Shown here: in pieces, positions 43,203-54,769 of the stretch
How the letters are laid out: each line of letters starts with the position of its first letter
Numbering within the stretch: position 1 is the stretch's first letter
Position numbers and translations under genes: made by a program
Assembly (NCBI RefSeq): GCF_052324685.1
Contig: NW_027506963.1
Location: 310,001-374,000 of the forward strand
DNA: 64,000 nt
Reading direction: 5' to 3'
Source: Brachyhypopomus gauderio
Lineage: Eukaryota; Chordata; Actinopteri; Gymnotiformes; Hypopomidae
Notes under the pieces: model-generated
The model's database searches: none
Told to the model about the DNA's origin: nothing
Seen by the model: the letters and a program-made list of their open reading frames with translations, nothing else

Positions 43203-43395
43203 GGTCTGATTTTCAGGCTAAACATAGCTGGATCGACAGTAGGCCACCACAATCTTATGTCTTTTTGGCCAATAATTGTGCCTCGATATCTTCTCCTGTC
43301 TCTTATGGATTCCCATATGATCCCACCATAGATGTTTAATGGGACAACCTTAAAACTTTAAATTGCTCCATCAACATAAGCTGCTGTAGACCCTG

Positions 43396-43455
<60 letters not shown>

Positions 43456-44225
43456 TACATACATACACACGCATTAAAAGGCGGCCAATATATATCGACC
43501 AATATTTGCCATTTATAATGTAACTGCATCGGCTGATATCCGTGTTTAGTAGCGCCGATTAAAAGTCAGGCAAGTCTGTGAGCAGCCCTGTGTTATTGGT
43601 GCAATGGAAGGTGGTGCTGGTGAAGGACCCCAAGCCAAAAGATATGGAAGAAGGCAACAACAATCTTGGTAGATAAAGTTAAGGTTTAAATTCTGATATT
43701 TCAAAGTCCTATAGCCATATATTTACAATATGTACTATGAAGTGTTGCTTCACTTAGTGCAAGAAAAAATGTATAGCATAGAACCATCAGGAACTGGCAT
43801 AAAGCTACAGCTGGATGCTTCACTAACTTGTAGAACTGTAGTCGAAAACCATCAGCAGAATGTTTTCTTATCATATTAGCCACATCAATGACAGGATTGA
43901 TGGTAGGCCATCACAACCTTATAACTTACTCAATTGTTTGTTGGTGAGAACCAAACACAACAACTTAATATGGCTTCTTACAATACTGATACCAAAACTG
44001 AGAATGCTGTGGGTACAGCCTACCAGCTCTCCTACAGGTAGCAGACTTGAATGATGATTGCTCAGACACAGCTGCCTCAGACCCCCCATAAGGGGATCTC
44101 CTTTCTTCCAGAGCAGACAAGCTCCCTTTTTTCTCTTTCATCTCCTGTTGTTAATCATGCTTCTACTTCTAAAATTATTTGAGGTTTTCTCTATTCAAAT
44201 ACTCCTCCATACAAATGATGCACCA
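43203..44225. other. No gene; (TA)n tract and downstream flank of the thioesterase gene
   Basis: Contains a (TA)n microsatellite at 43399-43448. The rest should include the thioesterase 3' UTR (minus strand, below 44226), but no clear AATAAA was seen. Nothing else was recognised. Confidence 0.5.
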
Positions 44226-44353
44226 CTACAGTTTTGCTTGTGGGGTCGTGTGATAGAGATGTTGCTGTAGAAAGGCCAGAATTTTTTCCCATGAGTCCTC
44301 TTGGGCATCTGCATGTGGTTTGGTCTGTCCACCCCAGAGCAGGACCACTATAA

Positions 44354-44395
<42 letters not shown>

Positions 44396-47300
44396 CCACA
44401 CACACAACCACACACACAACCACACACACACACACAAGATCTGGGCATATACACATCATAACAATATCAGGGTACAAGTGCAAGATCACATGTACACGTA
44501 CCTTTTTCTTTGCTTTCTTGTACTATAAAGTTGGTGGCCCGGTGGTGTGGTGTGTATGGCGGCTCAATCAGGTGACCTGCCTCAGGGTAGATGAGGACTT
44601 GGAGCAGATGACGATTTCCTGCCTTTTCCATTATCTGTTGAATCTAAGGGAAGTGGACAATAGATGGTGCTAAACAAACAATGGGTTATAGCTCAACTCC
44701 AAACACCTGGTAAAGTATAAGGGAACACAAAACTCAAGACTATTCTCTGTCCTATTTCAAAGATGGTGGAACTATCTTCCACTAGCTGCTTGGACTGCAG
44801 AGTCTCTTGTCTTCAAACGTAGACTGAAGACTCATCTGTTTGTTGAGTACTTAAATGAGCACTAACTCAGCAGATAGCACTTGCTGTCCTTGTTCTTAAA
44901 TTGTATGTTTCTGTCTATGGTTATTTGCGCTTCTTGGTACAGGTTTTAATTCCTGTGTTGGTAGTAGTAGTGATACAAGGTTTGAGTGTAAACATATCAC
45001 TCTCAAACATGGCAAAACACTTGGACTACCAGCAAGCTGTCAATATACTACTGTTTAGTTAGCATTCTTAGCAGTTGTGGAAGAAGGTGTAACAACAAAG
45101 GTTAGCCTGGTAGTTTTACATGAAACTAAAAACATATAAGGACTGAATAAAACAAAAGGCAAAACTTCAATTAAAATACATATGATGTAGTGCACATGAA
45201 ACATAACTCCACATACTGGTTATTTTGAATTACTACAGTCTGTACCAATGTAATTCAAGCAGGCTTTAGAACACTTTGTAGTGATTTTGCACATGAACAC
45301 TGAAATGTCTAATCTGGGAAGAATTTGACCAATATATAAATACTGAACATTTAAATCTACAGCCCTCTTCACCACTTTATATGAACATTAACACAGATAT
45401 ATTTATACAGATTTGTCTCGTCATGGACAACTACCCTGTACGATATGCACATCCTGTCAGCCTATTATAACAGTCGAAATTATTTGGGTGGTCCACCATT
45501 GAATTAAGAGTGGTTCACCATGGAAAAATACCTAGCCATCAGGGGTTCTGTGGTCAAAAACTGTGGTCAGAAAGGGCTAAAGCATGACACACATTCTGAA
45601 TCACAGCAGAAGGAGTACAGACTTTAATTGTAGACTTACAAGAGTTTTTATATTGAGTGTTATAAAGTGGCTGTTGAGAATTTATTTGTTAGGAAGATAA
45701 TTTATTTAAATCACATGATTAAAAAATAATAGTTAGAAGCAACATTAATAAGTTAATTAATTCACAAGTTGGTGTTAAGATTAACAGTTCATGTGTCAGA
45801 TATGTTAATATATTAAAAGGAGACTGTAGTTCAGTTTATTCGGGAATACATAGGAAATGGACTTAAAATGGACTTCATTACCCATGGGACATTGCACGTG
45901 TTACAATATACATGCAGGGATTCTTGGGGTCTGGTGGCCTAATTTTTTTGTTGTGAAGGATGCAGACAATTCAAGTCAACCACCCACTGTAAATGTGCTA
46001 AGTTTTCTATTCATTACACAGTTGAATGGAATGACATCTCACTTCATTATTCTAGTCGCCAACACGATTACTTAGAACACCGAGTATTCACCAAGCAGCT
46101 GGTTGACTACCAGACTGCCAACTGACCTATGCACCCACTGACATAAGGACTGATTCCCATTGTTGTACTGTGCCTGCAAGAGGGCTCTCTGTGTGGTAGC
46201 TAGCTGGGTAAGTTAACAAAAGACACAAAGTGCCCTCAAACCTACTTTGCATGACATTGAGAAAATCCCAGATAATCACTTTGTCGATTCTTAATGTGAA
46301 TGTATTTATAAACCAGCTAACACACAAGCTATCATAACTCATTATATTTTTTGCCAGTAGGCTACTCTGATGTGAAAATCAACCTAGATCACATTTTTAG
46401 AACATAAAATCGTTTTATCTTGTTATAGTCCTGTTTGGAAATGGAAGGTTAATGACATTCATTATTTATTTAATAGGGGACCCAAATTTCTTTTTGTTGG
46501 CCTGATGTGTACTAACAGTGACATGAGTCAGTGGTCACTATGCAACATAAAATACATCAGTATTACTAGAACAAATAAAACATTATACTGTGTACTATAG
46601 GTTATGTATGTATATTATGGCACACGGGTATCATCTTACATCTTCAGCAGATTCCAGAGTGGGCCAGCTCTGATCATCACCACCAACCACCAACAGCACT
46701 GGACAAGTTATCTGGCCAACCTGTGTGTTATACTGTACTTCATTATGGGCAAAAGATACAAACACATTCAACCTGTACACATTCAGATACACACAAAATA
46801 TCATACACACCCATTCGTCATTAACAAAATTCTGCAGTAAAACAAACTACACTAAAGCACAATATAGTAAAAAAATACATTTTACATTATTATAGGACCT
46901 TTTTAATTATCATCATGTAACTTACATCCACTTTCAAACTGGGATCTGTTGGGATTGGCAGGATAATGTCTCTCCAGATGATCTGATTATTCTCTACCCG
47001 AATTTTATTTACATATCTAAAAGTCAGGAAAAATGTCAGAATTTCTTTAAAAAGAAGCAAAGCAAAAAACCATACAACTACAAAACATAATACAAATCGA
47101 TGCATAAATCACGTCTTGCAACTGCAAAGTGATCTGACATGTACAGATGAATGTGTACAGATAATGAAAAAACCCCTAGCTAAATTGTTTTCATTCTTAA
47201 ATGTAACTTTCAGTTTTTGTCTTTCACTTATTTTTGCTTCCCTCGTTTTTTTTTTTTTATTGTAAGATTAATGTTACTTGTAGTGGTGTGAATGTTACTT

Positions 47301-48158
47301 GTAGTGTTGTAATGTTACTTGCTATATATAATCTGTCCACCATTTATACCTTGCTCAGAACATGGTATGAATTGACAACAAGAGTAATATTATGTATTTT
47401 AAGTAGGCCTGTCGCGATAATTACATTATCGACTTATCGTACGATAATTTTTTTTACCGCGATCATTTTTGCTGATGTCGATATTTGGCCATTGGGGATC
47501 CGCGCACATTTGTTTACACGAGAGTAAACCGCAACTACGCTAGATTTCAGAAAGGCACGTAGTGCTGCTCTCTCGCACCCTCCCCCCTTAAGGGAAGACG
47601 AATCTGTGATCAGAGAGCGACATCTAGAGGTTAGGAAATGAGTGCAGTACACGGAGAGCGCATGCGTCAATAACAGTGCCTCCACACACACACACACACA
47701 CACACACACGTGGAGACGTGTTGGCGAACGTATTCGAGGCTAATAGGACTCGAAATGATTCGAAACAATTTGCTTATTATCACATTATTTAGTGGTTGTT
47801 TATTATAGTGACCGTCGCCTACCTCCGCGAACGGTGGAAGCGTTTATACTTACTTTTCTTTGCAGTGTTGTTCGAAACTATATGTGGTAGTATAAGAAAC
47901 ACCCCTCAAAAACAGGGGAATTAACATTTACCTGACAAACTTTAATGTTGCTTTTGTGTTTCAGGTTTGAAAAGTGCTGGAATTTGTTCGTTTCACAACA
48001 AATATCTGTCTGACTGAACAGTTTTCTCGTATTACGTTAACAAATACGAGCCTCTTGTAATTCGAGGACAAAACATGAGAGAACGTGAAGACGTTAAGAT
48101 TGGGCGTTTTGAAAATAAACATCCATTAAATATTGTGATAAAAAGCAAATTATTTCGA

Positions 48159-48224
<66 letters not shown>

Positions 48225-51200
48225 ATTTAACTTAAGTTTAACGTGCTGGGTATTATTGAAATGGACCTTTAAAGTGACGTACAAGTGCTTGAATTCCACC
48301 TTTTAAACGTGTATGAATCCTGCAAACATGACTTTGTTCATTGCGCTGAGACGCGGCGCGTGCGAAGTAACAAAATTTGAGAGGTGCACAGGGTTGCCAG
48401 GTCCTACAAAAATTTCCCTCACAATGTCAGTGTAAAACCTGCCCCTCAGAAGCCTAAACTAGCCCAAAGCCCAAAGTTGTTGACGGGTGGGGGGGGATTG
48501 CAACTCTGGCAACTCTGGAGATGCACGACCTCGCGAATCGACAGCGTGTGACGCCCTCGTGCACGGGCGGAGCCACTGCGATATTATCGTTTATCGCGAT
48601 AATTTCTGGGACAATATATCGTTATGAAAATTTTGTTATCGTGACAGGCCTAATTTTAACGTAGTGGTGGGCCGTTAACGGCATTCGATAATGTGATACT
48701 CTTATCGGGCGATATAAAAAATATCGCCATTAATCTATTCTTAAAGTTGGGTTGGGAACTGGGTCAAAATAGGTAAAGCCCCCCGCACACAGCGAGCAAC
48801 TAGCTGAGCAAACGGGCATGCACTCGCTGTGTGCGGGGGGCTTAAGCAAACTATGATGACTTTCACCTTGATAGTTTAGCTCAGGTGTATCCCTAACCTA
48901 ATTGCGCAGTAGGGGGCGAGAACGAGTTTTCAAACCTGTGAATTACCAAGACCACAATAAATCGCACGTGTGCTTACATGGATACAGCCACGAAGCCGCC
49001 AGGTTTGCTTCATGAAAAATTCATTTTTAGGAAGCTTCCTAATGGAGACATTGACAAGACTAAAGTTGTTTGCACCTTATGCAACGTGGAATTAGTTTAT
49101 TGTAGGAGTTATACCAGTCTGAAGTATCATTTAAACGTGAAGCATCCGTTTGCTAATGCTGCTGACGCTGGGTCAAGCACTGATGCAGCCCAGGGGAAGA
49201 GTCGCCACCGCCGAAAACAGGTTAAATGTACTAAATGTTGGCTTACATTTCAAATCTCATGTTTAGCTGAATAAACATGTTATCAACCCCTTTTAATGTA
49301 CAGTATGTAGGCTTACAAATTCATGTTTGACTGAATATGCCCTCTTATGTAGACTTACAGTACTATTTTCATGTTTAACTGAATAAACCGTTGAACACAA
49401 GTAGCCTACATTTTACTGAGCATGTTTTTTTTTTTTCTTCAAGTATCAAAGTAGAACCGCTTTCTCAAGCAGTGATCAATGCATTTTGGAAACAGGAGAT
49501 GAGACCCTGATCTAATGCACCCTCTGTATTAAGAAACCCTATCTCAAAGACTGACTTTTAATCATTACTTGGGTAGCACACATATTCTGAATGAGCCATT
49601 TTAATCTAGATTAATTTCAAGATTTCAGTGAGATTAATCTAGATTTAAAAAATGTATCTATGCCCACCCCTAATTTTAAGATAAGTTTCACATCATTGTA
49701 GTATGTCATTTTATTTGATTGCTTTCTTGGAGACAGTAATAAACATTAAAGAAGGCACTGGAAAGATGTTGCACCTTTTAATAAATTTGGGATGTTTTTC
49801 GGATTGCTAGTGACTCTGAAGGTGGAGATCTAGGCTCAGACCCTCTCCTATTTGTGGGATTAAATCCCCATGTGGGTAGAGTGGGTGGGTGGCTGAAGAT
49901 CTCCTCATATCTGCATGGGCTTCCTCTGAAGTCTCTGGTTTCATCCAAAAACATGGAGGTTAGGTAAACCAGCTACCCCAAATTGTCCTGGTCTGAATGT
50001 GTTTGAATGATTGTTTCTGCATGTCTAATTAAAAGTTGTATGTGTGTGTGTGTGTGTGACTGTGTCTGCATGCCCAGTGGTGGATGGTGCTCTGGGTGTT
50101 GCCCTCTCTCCCCTCCCTTCACCTTATTCAGTCCCCCAGGGTGCTGTGGCATTTGGTTGAGAGCATGCTGTGTAAAGTTGTCTTCTGCTTCTCACCAGCT
50201 TTTGACTGGATATAAAAGATGTGTTTGTGTTAATTGTAAAGTGACTTTGGGTATCTCAAAAGGTTCAATATAAATTAGGGGTGGGCATAGATTAATTTTT
50301 TTAATCTAGAGTAATCTCACTGAAATCTTGAAATTAATCTAGATTAATCTATATTAAAATGGCTCATATGCGTGCTACCCAAGTAATGACTAAAAGTCAG
50401 TTTTTGAGATAGGGTTTCTTAATACAGAGGGTGCATTAGACCAGGGGCTCATCTCCTGTTTCCAAAATGCATCAATGACTGCTTGAGGAAGCTGTTCTAC
50501 TTTGATACTTGAAGAAAAAAAAACATGCTCAATAAAATGTAAGCTACTCGTGTTCAACGGTTTATTCAGTTAAACATGAATTTGTAAGCCTTCATACTGT
50601 ACATTAAATAACATGTTTATTCAGCTAAACATGATATTTGAAATGTAAGCCAACATTTAGTACATTTAACCTCACGGACGAATCTAGCGCTGGGACCATG
50701 CAGAAAACGACCGCTCCGAGCTCCACTCCGGTAACACTTTACGTTCCTAAAAATGAATTTTCCATGAAGCAAACCTGGCGACTTCGTGGCTGCATTCATG
50801 TAAAAACACGTACGATTTGTAATTCACAGGTTTAAAAACTCGTTCTCGCCCATACTGTGCAATTTGGTTAGGAATACAGCCGAGCTAAACTATCAAGTTG
50901 AAAGTCATCCTAGTTTGTTTACCCATTTTGACCCAGTTCCCAACCCAAATTTAAGAATAGATTAACGGTGATAATTTTTATATCGCCCAATAAGAGTATC
51001 AAATTAACGACCGCCGTTAACTGCCCACCACTAATATAAATATAACAATTTATTCATTGTGGAAGTACATTTTGTAGGACAGAAATGACAATATTAAAAA
51101 CATACTAAAAATGTTTGTGTTTATGTGCAAAATCACTACAAAGTGTTCTAAAGCCTGCTTGAATTACATTGGTACAGACTGTAACCAATGTAATTCAAAA

Positions 51201-53148
51201 TAACCAGTATGTGGAGTTATGTTTCATGTGCACTACATCATATGTATTTTAATAGCAGTTTTGCCTTTTGTTTTATTCAGTCCTTATATGTTTTTAGTTT
51301 CATGGAAACATTTAGGCTCAGACCCAGACTATGATAAAAGGGTGGAGGGGCATTTCATTTCCCTCTCCTATTTGTGGGATTAAATCCCCATGTGGGTGGA
51401 GTGGGTGGGTGGAGATCTCCTCATATCTGCATGGGCTTCCTCTGAGACAAAACTAGAGTGCTCAATGAACAAAGTTATAGTCACTGTAACTGCCTAATAT
51501 CATCTGTAGCGTCTTTATGTGTGTGCAAACGAGGGGACTCTGAATTTGGCACAACACTTTGGTTTGAAAAAAATTCTCCGTCGTGCCTGCTGTTTGCATA
51601 TGCTAAATGAAATTGAGCACTTTCTTCTTTGATTTACACCTACCACCTGATTCACTTTCTGCTCCGCCCCCTGACAGGTGAAGAAACATCTACAGAAAAG
51701 CTGCTCCTCATTATAAGCTGCATGATTCAAATCATGGGGGAAAAAGTAGCGGCTTATAGTCCGGAAAGTACGGTAACTTAATTTATTCATTGTAGAAGTA
51801 CATTTTGTAGGACAGAAATTACAATATTAAAACATACTAAAAATCTCTTTTGAGCTTTATTTTTTCTTTATTTTGTAGAACTGTTGTGTAAAAGCAACAG
51901 TACACATGTGGTCATGTGTCATGAATTACATCATAGCTGTGATTTAGCCCTCCCTCACATTCTAATATATAAATCTATTCCATAATAAGAAATAATCTGA
52001 GTGCTTACTTGGTTACGTCGTCAAAGGTTTCATCCAATGACTTTGTGACTACTGGAATATGACTGCCATTGATGCACACACAACACTGGGGCTACACACA
52101 AACACAAATGCACAAACACCCATGTACATGCACACACACACACACATATTACAATTACAATTTTTAGTATTACAATTTGTGCATCTGTGGTTGTATTATT
52201 TATGCTTATTTGGTGGTAGTACATGAAACAAAAGATAAAGCATGTGTTTAAGGGAAACTCACTTTGATGACTTTGGAGTTGGCGGCCATGGTGAAGGTGA
52301 CAGACGCACCAAACGAGAGACCAAACAGAGCCAATCTGTCTCTCCGCACCATGGCATGATTCTGCAGGATCTGATATGCCATCTACACACACACACAACC
52401 AAACTTTATTCGAAATGACAAATACTGAGTTAACAGTATCAGCCTATTCATCTGTAAAGATGACTGCATTTAAATGTACATTATCCAGAAACACTTTGTC
52501 CATGTGCTACTCTTAGGGGGCAAATGTCTGTTTGTGCTTACAGGCAGACACACGTGCATGCATACCACACTTTACACTGAGGTGAAGGGTTAGTGGGTGA
52601 ACTCTGCCTGCTAGTGGTTTACTACAGTCCTTTTACAACTCATTCATATGGAAGCCACTATGCTGATCACGTAACACATGTGTACAAATCTCTACAGAGA
52701 CTACCACAGTGCACTTCAGCACGCAGAAGAAACAATGACAACACAAATTGATTTTGTTGTTAGCTCTATGTTCCTAACACATGTTCCTAACTATGTTCCT
52801 ATTTGTTTTCAGAACTGCAGTACTCTCCTATATGAATAGTTATGGCAATATTTTTAAAGTGTGTGAAATTAGGACCAATTCTGTTCAGTCCAGAGCAACA
52901 GCTTGCTTCCATACTTATAGGCCTGTAGCACAGGCATAAAGGTGTGTGAATGTGTCATGGAAAAATAACAAAATGATTTACCTCAAAGTAATTCATGTCA
53001 GCCTTTATTTTCCTTAATTCCCCTGGAAACAGATACTCCAGCGCCATAGAAGTGAAGCCGTGTGATGCCAGGAGGGCAGATCGATACTCCACCAACCCTC
53101 CCCCCCCTCCCCACATATCCAGCACTCCAGGGAATGGGCCAGGGCCTA

Positions 53149-53193
<45 letters not shown>

Positions 53194-54765
53194 ATCATTT
53201 TGATTCTCCCTTGAGGCAATACGCAACATACTGCTTCAGTGATAGAGTAGGCTGGGTTTATTGGACAGACAGACGTCAACCATGTCCATGTGCATTAGAT
53301 CATTAGGACCCCTTATTAGGGTTCACACTTATAGTGTGGGAACCCTATTGTAATTGCTGGGATTTTTCTTTTTCTTCTTCTTATTATTTTTCTCCGGATA
53401 AAACGCATACTGCAGTCTAGACCGTAAGGCCTAGGGAGACCAAACTTGGCAGAATGGTGTAGTCTGTTTGCAGGACCGTGCTAAAGTACAGACACCCACA
53501 TGGGCCTGATGGTGGCGCTATAGCGCAGCATTTTGCGTTTTGGTCCATATCTCCCGCCCCGTAGGTCCTAGTTTTGATTTATTACTGTGCAAACATTCCC
53601 AAACGAAGAGGAACAAGCAGTATACTCTTTAAGCAGTATGACGCTACCACTCAGTCTTTTCATCTATCAGCACTTCAATGTTGGCTGTTCTCCCCTTTAA
53701 GTGCCCATTGATGTCTATAAGGTGGAGACGTCAGGTTATCACAGAGTGTGTTTGTAGGTTTGGGTTTGTACCTGGAGGGATGAACAAAGTTCCTCTAACA
53801 CCTTTCTCCCGGATATCCACTCTTCGTACACCTGGAGCCATGTACCATCGCTCTATGACCAGGCTCACTAATGCTGTGAGCTGGGCAAAACCCTGAGAAA
53901 CATGTCCGTCATACACAGAAATGTGGAATACCCGTGGTGAGAGGACATCTTTCTTTCGTAACCTAAATTATATTGAGTGTAAATACATGAATGAATAGAC
54001 AAAGGGGAGAAAAGAGAGAAAGAAAGCAGGTAACAAAAAGACTATTCATAGTTTCAAAACACTTATGATTAATCATATAAATACAAGTGTCAAGCTTTCA
54101 ACCTGTTGCTTTATGAGTAGACTACATTATAAATAACGACCCTGTTTATTAAAGGCTAATGAAACACCTGTCTAATACGTAGGTGTAGTCCAGTAGGTAT
54201 TACCTTAGTCCTGTTCGGCTCCCTGGCACTGGCCGAAGACTCCACATCAGTCCCATGGACTCCACACCTACATAGGTGCCGCTCACACTAGCGTCCTTTA
54301 CCACTGCGTGCACACATGCACCAATTCATAAATGTGCTCAACCCTGTTCATGAACCTAATTAAGAAGTAGCAGTCATCCGTAGTCATTTCTGACCCCCGC
54401 TATATGACAATGCCCCAAATCAACATGTTTCGCGGGGAATGGAATATCTATTCCCTTTTTTAAAGCATTCACTTTAAACGCTTTTTTAAATAACCTCAAA
54501 TGTTTATGTAGATATGTAACCTTGTCTGAATCAAGCAAAAATGTTTACTATTAAAAATGTATTCACCGGATACTGTTCCGTTTGCGTCGCTGACATAATG
54601 TCCGAAAGCTTCCCAAAAATCCTTGTCTTCTGACTGATGCCGTGAGTGAAGTGTCACCTCTTGTTTTGGTCTTAAATTCTTCACCACGATTTGAAGTTTC
54701 TCATCCACAAGCCCCCTCGTCGGCTTAATCGAAAGTAAGGGGAATTGTTTGATCGCGGTGCTCAT
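44226..54765 (-). CDS. Acyl-CoA thioesterase, ACOT/BAAT family (430 aa, 10 coding exons)
   Basis: Exons 54567-54769 (ATG at 54765), 54204-54303, 53772-53962, 52982-53145, 52263-52382, 52009-52091, 46926-47016, 46640-46720, 44502-44643 and 44226-44347. All have GT-AG borders and matching phases. The N-terminal beta-sandwich domain covers about residues 1-140 ([39 protein letters not shown]). The alpha/beta hydrolase follows ([20 protein letters not shown]). The catalytic triad is S241 in GLSFG, D332 in VVGGDDQSW and H367 in [13 protein letters not shown]; spacing fits ACOT1/2. A Ser nucleophile favours thioesterase over the bile-acid amino-acid transferase, which uses Cys. It hydrolyses acyl-CoA to fatty acid and CoA. 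The C-terminal AKL resembles a PTS1 peroxisomal signal. Intron 6 holds three hAT elements. The paralogue cannot be named exactly. Confidence 0.9.
44356..44436. repeat. (CA)n microsatellite at the last thioesterase 3' splice site
   Basis: Long CA/ACCA tract starting 9 bp upstream (minus strand) of the acceptor of exon 10. On the transcript it is (TG)n, replacing a normal polypyrimidine tract. Confidence 0.9.
45112..45300. repeat. Inverted intronic duplication, arm 1
   Basis: About 185 bp nearly identical, inverted, to 51115-51308 (for example CACATGAAACATAACTCCAC and CAAGCAGGCTTTAGAACACT). It lies in intron 8 of the thioesterase gene. Confidence 0.85.
47404..48652. mobile_element. hAT-type element in thioesterase intron 6
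   Basis: Ends TAGGCCTGTCGCGATAA and the inverse of TAGGCCTGTCACGATAA, flanked by ATTTTAAG and ATTTTAAC. Inside are a (CA)n tract (47684-47709), a (TA)n tract (48162-48222) and the module shared with 5223 and 37377 (about 47880-48030, inverted here). No ORF. Confidence 0.88.
48662..49672 (+). mobile_element. hAT-type element with BED zinc-finger fragment
   Basis: Ends TAGTGGTGGGC and the inverse of TAGGGGTGGGC. An ATTTTAAG-like 8-mer lies on both sides, directly next to the preceding hAT element. It carries the ORF at 48978-49274. An inverted relative lies at 50276-51033. Confidence 0.8.
48978..49274 (+). pseudogene. BED zinc-finger N-terminus of a hAT transposase
   Basis: 98 codons. A BED finger with [11 protein letters not shown] and [10 protein letters not shown] (C-x2-C ... 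H-x4-H) follows [18 protein letters not shown]. After [11 protein letters not shown] the frame leaves the transposase and stops. The DDE-type catalytic part is absent, so at most a DNA-binding fragment could be made. Confidence 0.75.
49826..49935. repeat. Direct intronic repeat, copy 1
   Basis: GATTAAATCCCCATGTGGGT and CTCCTCATATCTGCATGGGC recur at about 51355-51445. Confidence 0.75.
50236..50275 (+). mobile_element. L2/SINE-type 3' tail
   Basis: GTAAAGTGACTTTGGGTATC followed by TCAAAAGGTTCAATATAAAT resembles L2-mobilised SINE tails. The hAT element at 50276 is inserted at its end. Confidence 0.5.
50276..51033 (-). mobile_element. hAT-type element, inverted relative of 48662-49672
   Basis: Ends TAGGGGTGGGC and the inverse of TAGTGGTGGGC, with a perfect 8-bp duplication ATATAAAT (50268-50275 and 51034-51041). 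It contains a decayed copy of the BED ORF ([12 protein letters not shown], then [17 protein letters not shown]). Internally deleted relative to the other copy. Confidence 0.88.
51115..51308. repeat. Inverted intronic duplication, arm 2
   Basis: Inverted near-copy of 45112-45300. Next to it, a sequence of about 65 bp (AGTACATTTTGTAGGACAGA) at 51050-51113 repeats directly at 51780-51844. Confidence 0.85.
51312..51450. repeat. Direct intronic repeat, copy 2
   Basis: Second copy of the sequence at 49826-49935 (CCCTCTCCTATTTGTGGGAT, GGGTGGGTGGAGATCTCC). Confidence 0.75.
51720..51778. repeat. Terminal fragment of a fish DNA-element family
   Basis: GCGGCTTATAGTCCGGAAAG followed by TACGGTAA resembles a widespread fish transposon end. 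Only one end was recognised. Confidence 0.45.
53149..53190. repeat. (CA)n microsatellite at a thioesterase 3' splice site
   Basis: About 20 CA units starting 4 bp upstream (minus strand) of the acceptor CTAG of exon 4. Confidence 0.92.
53316..53720. repeat. Hairpin-ended dispersed repeat in intron 3
   Basis: Starts with a hairpin AGGGTTC...GAACCCT at 53318-53346, then a TTCTTCTTCTTATTATT tract, TAGACCGTAAGGCCTAGGGA and TGGTGGCGCTATAGCGCAGC. An AATGTTGGCTGTTCTCC piece near 53670 recalls the hairpin repeats at 3630-3778. No ORF. Confidence 0.65.
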
Positions 54766-54769
54766 CGAC

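Noticed and set aside
44191..44673. ORFs rich in HTHTHT or CVCVCV
   Set aside because: Translations of the (CA)n tract; only the flanking thioesterase exons are real.
44226..54765. Bile acid-CoA:amino acid N-acyltransferase (BAAT)
   Set aside because: The nucleophile is Ser in GLSFG; BAAT uses Cys at that position.
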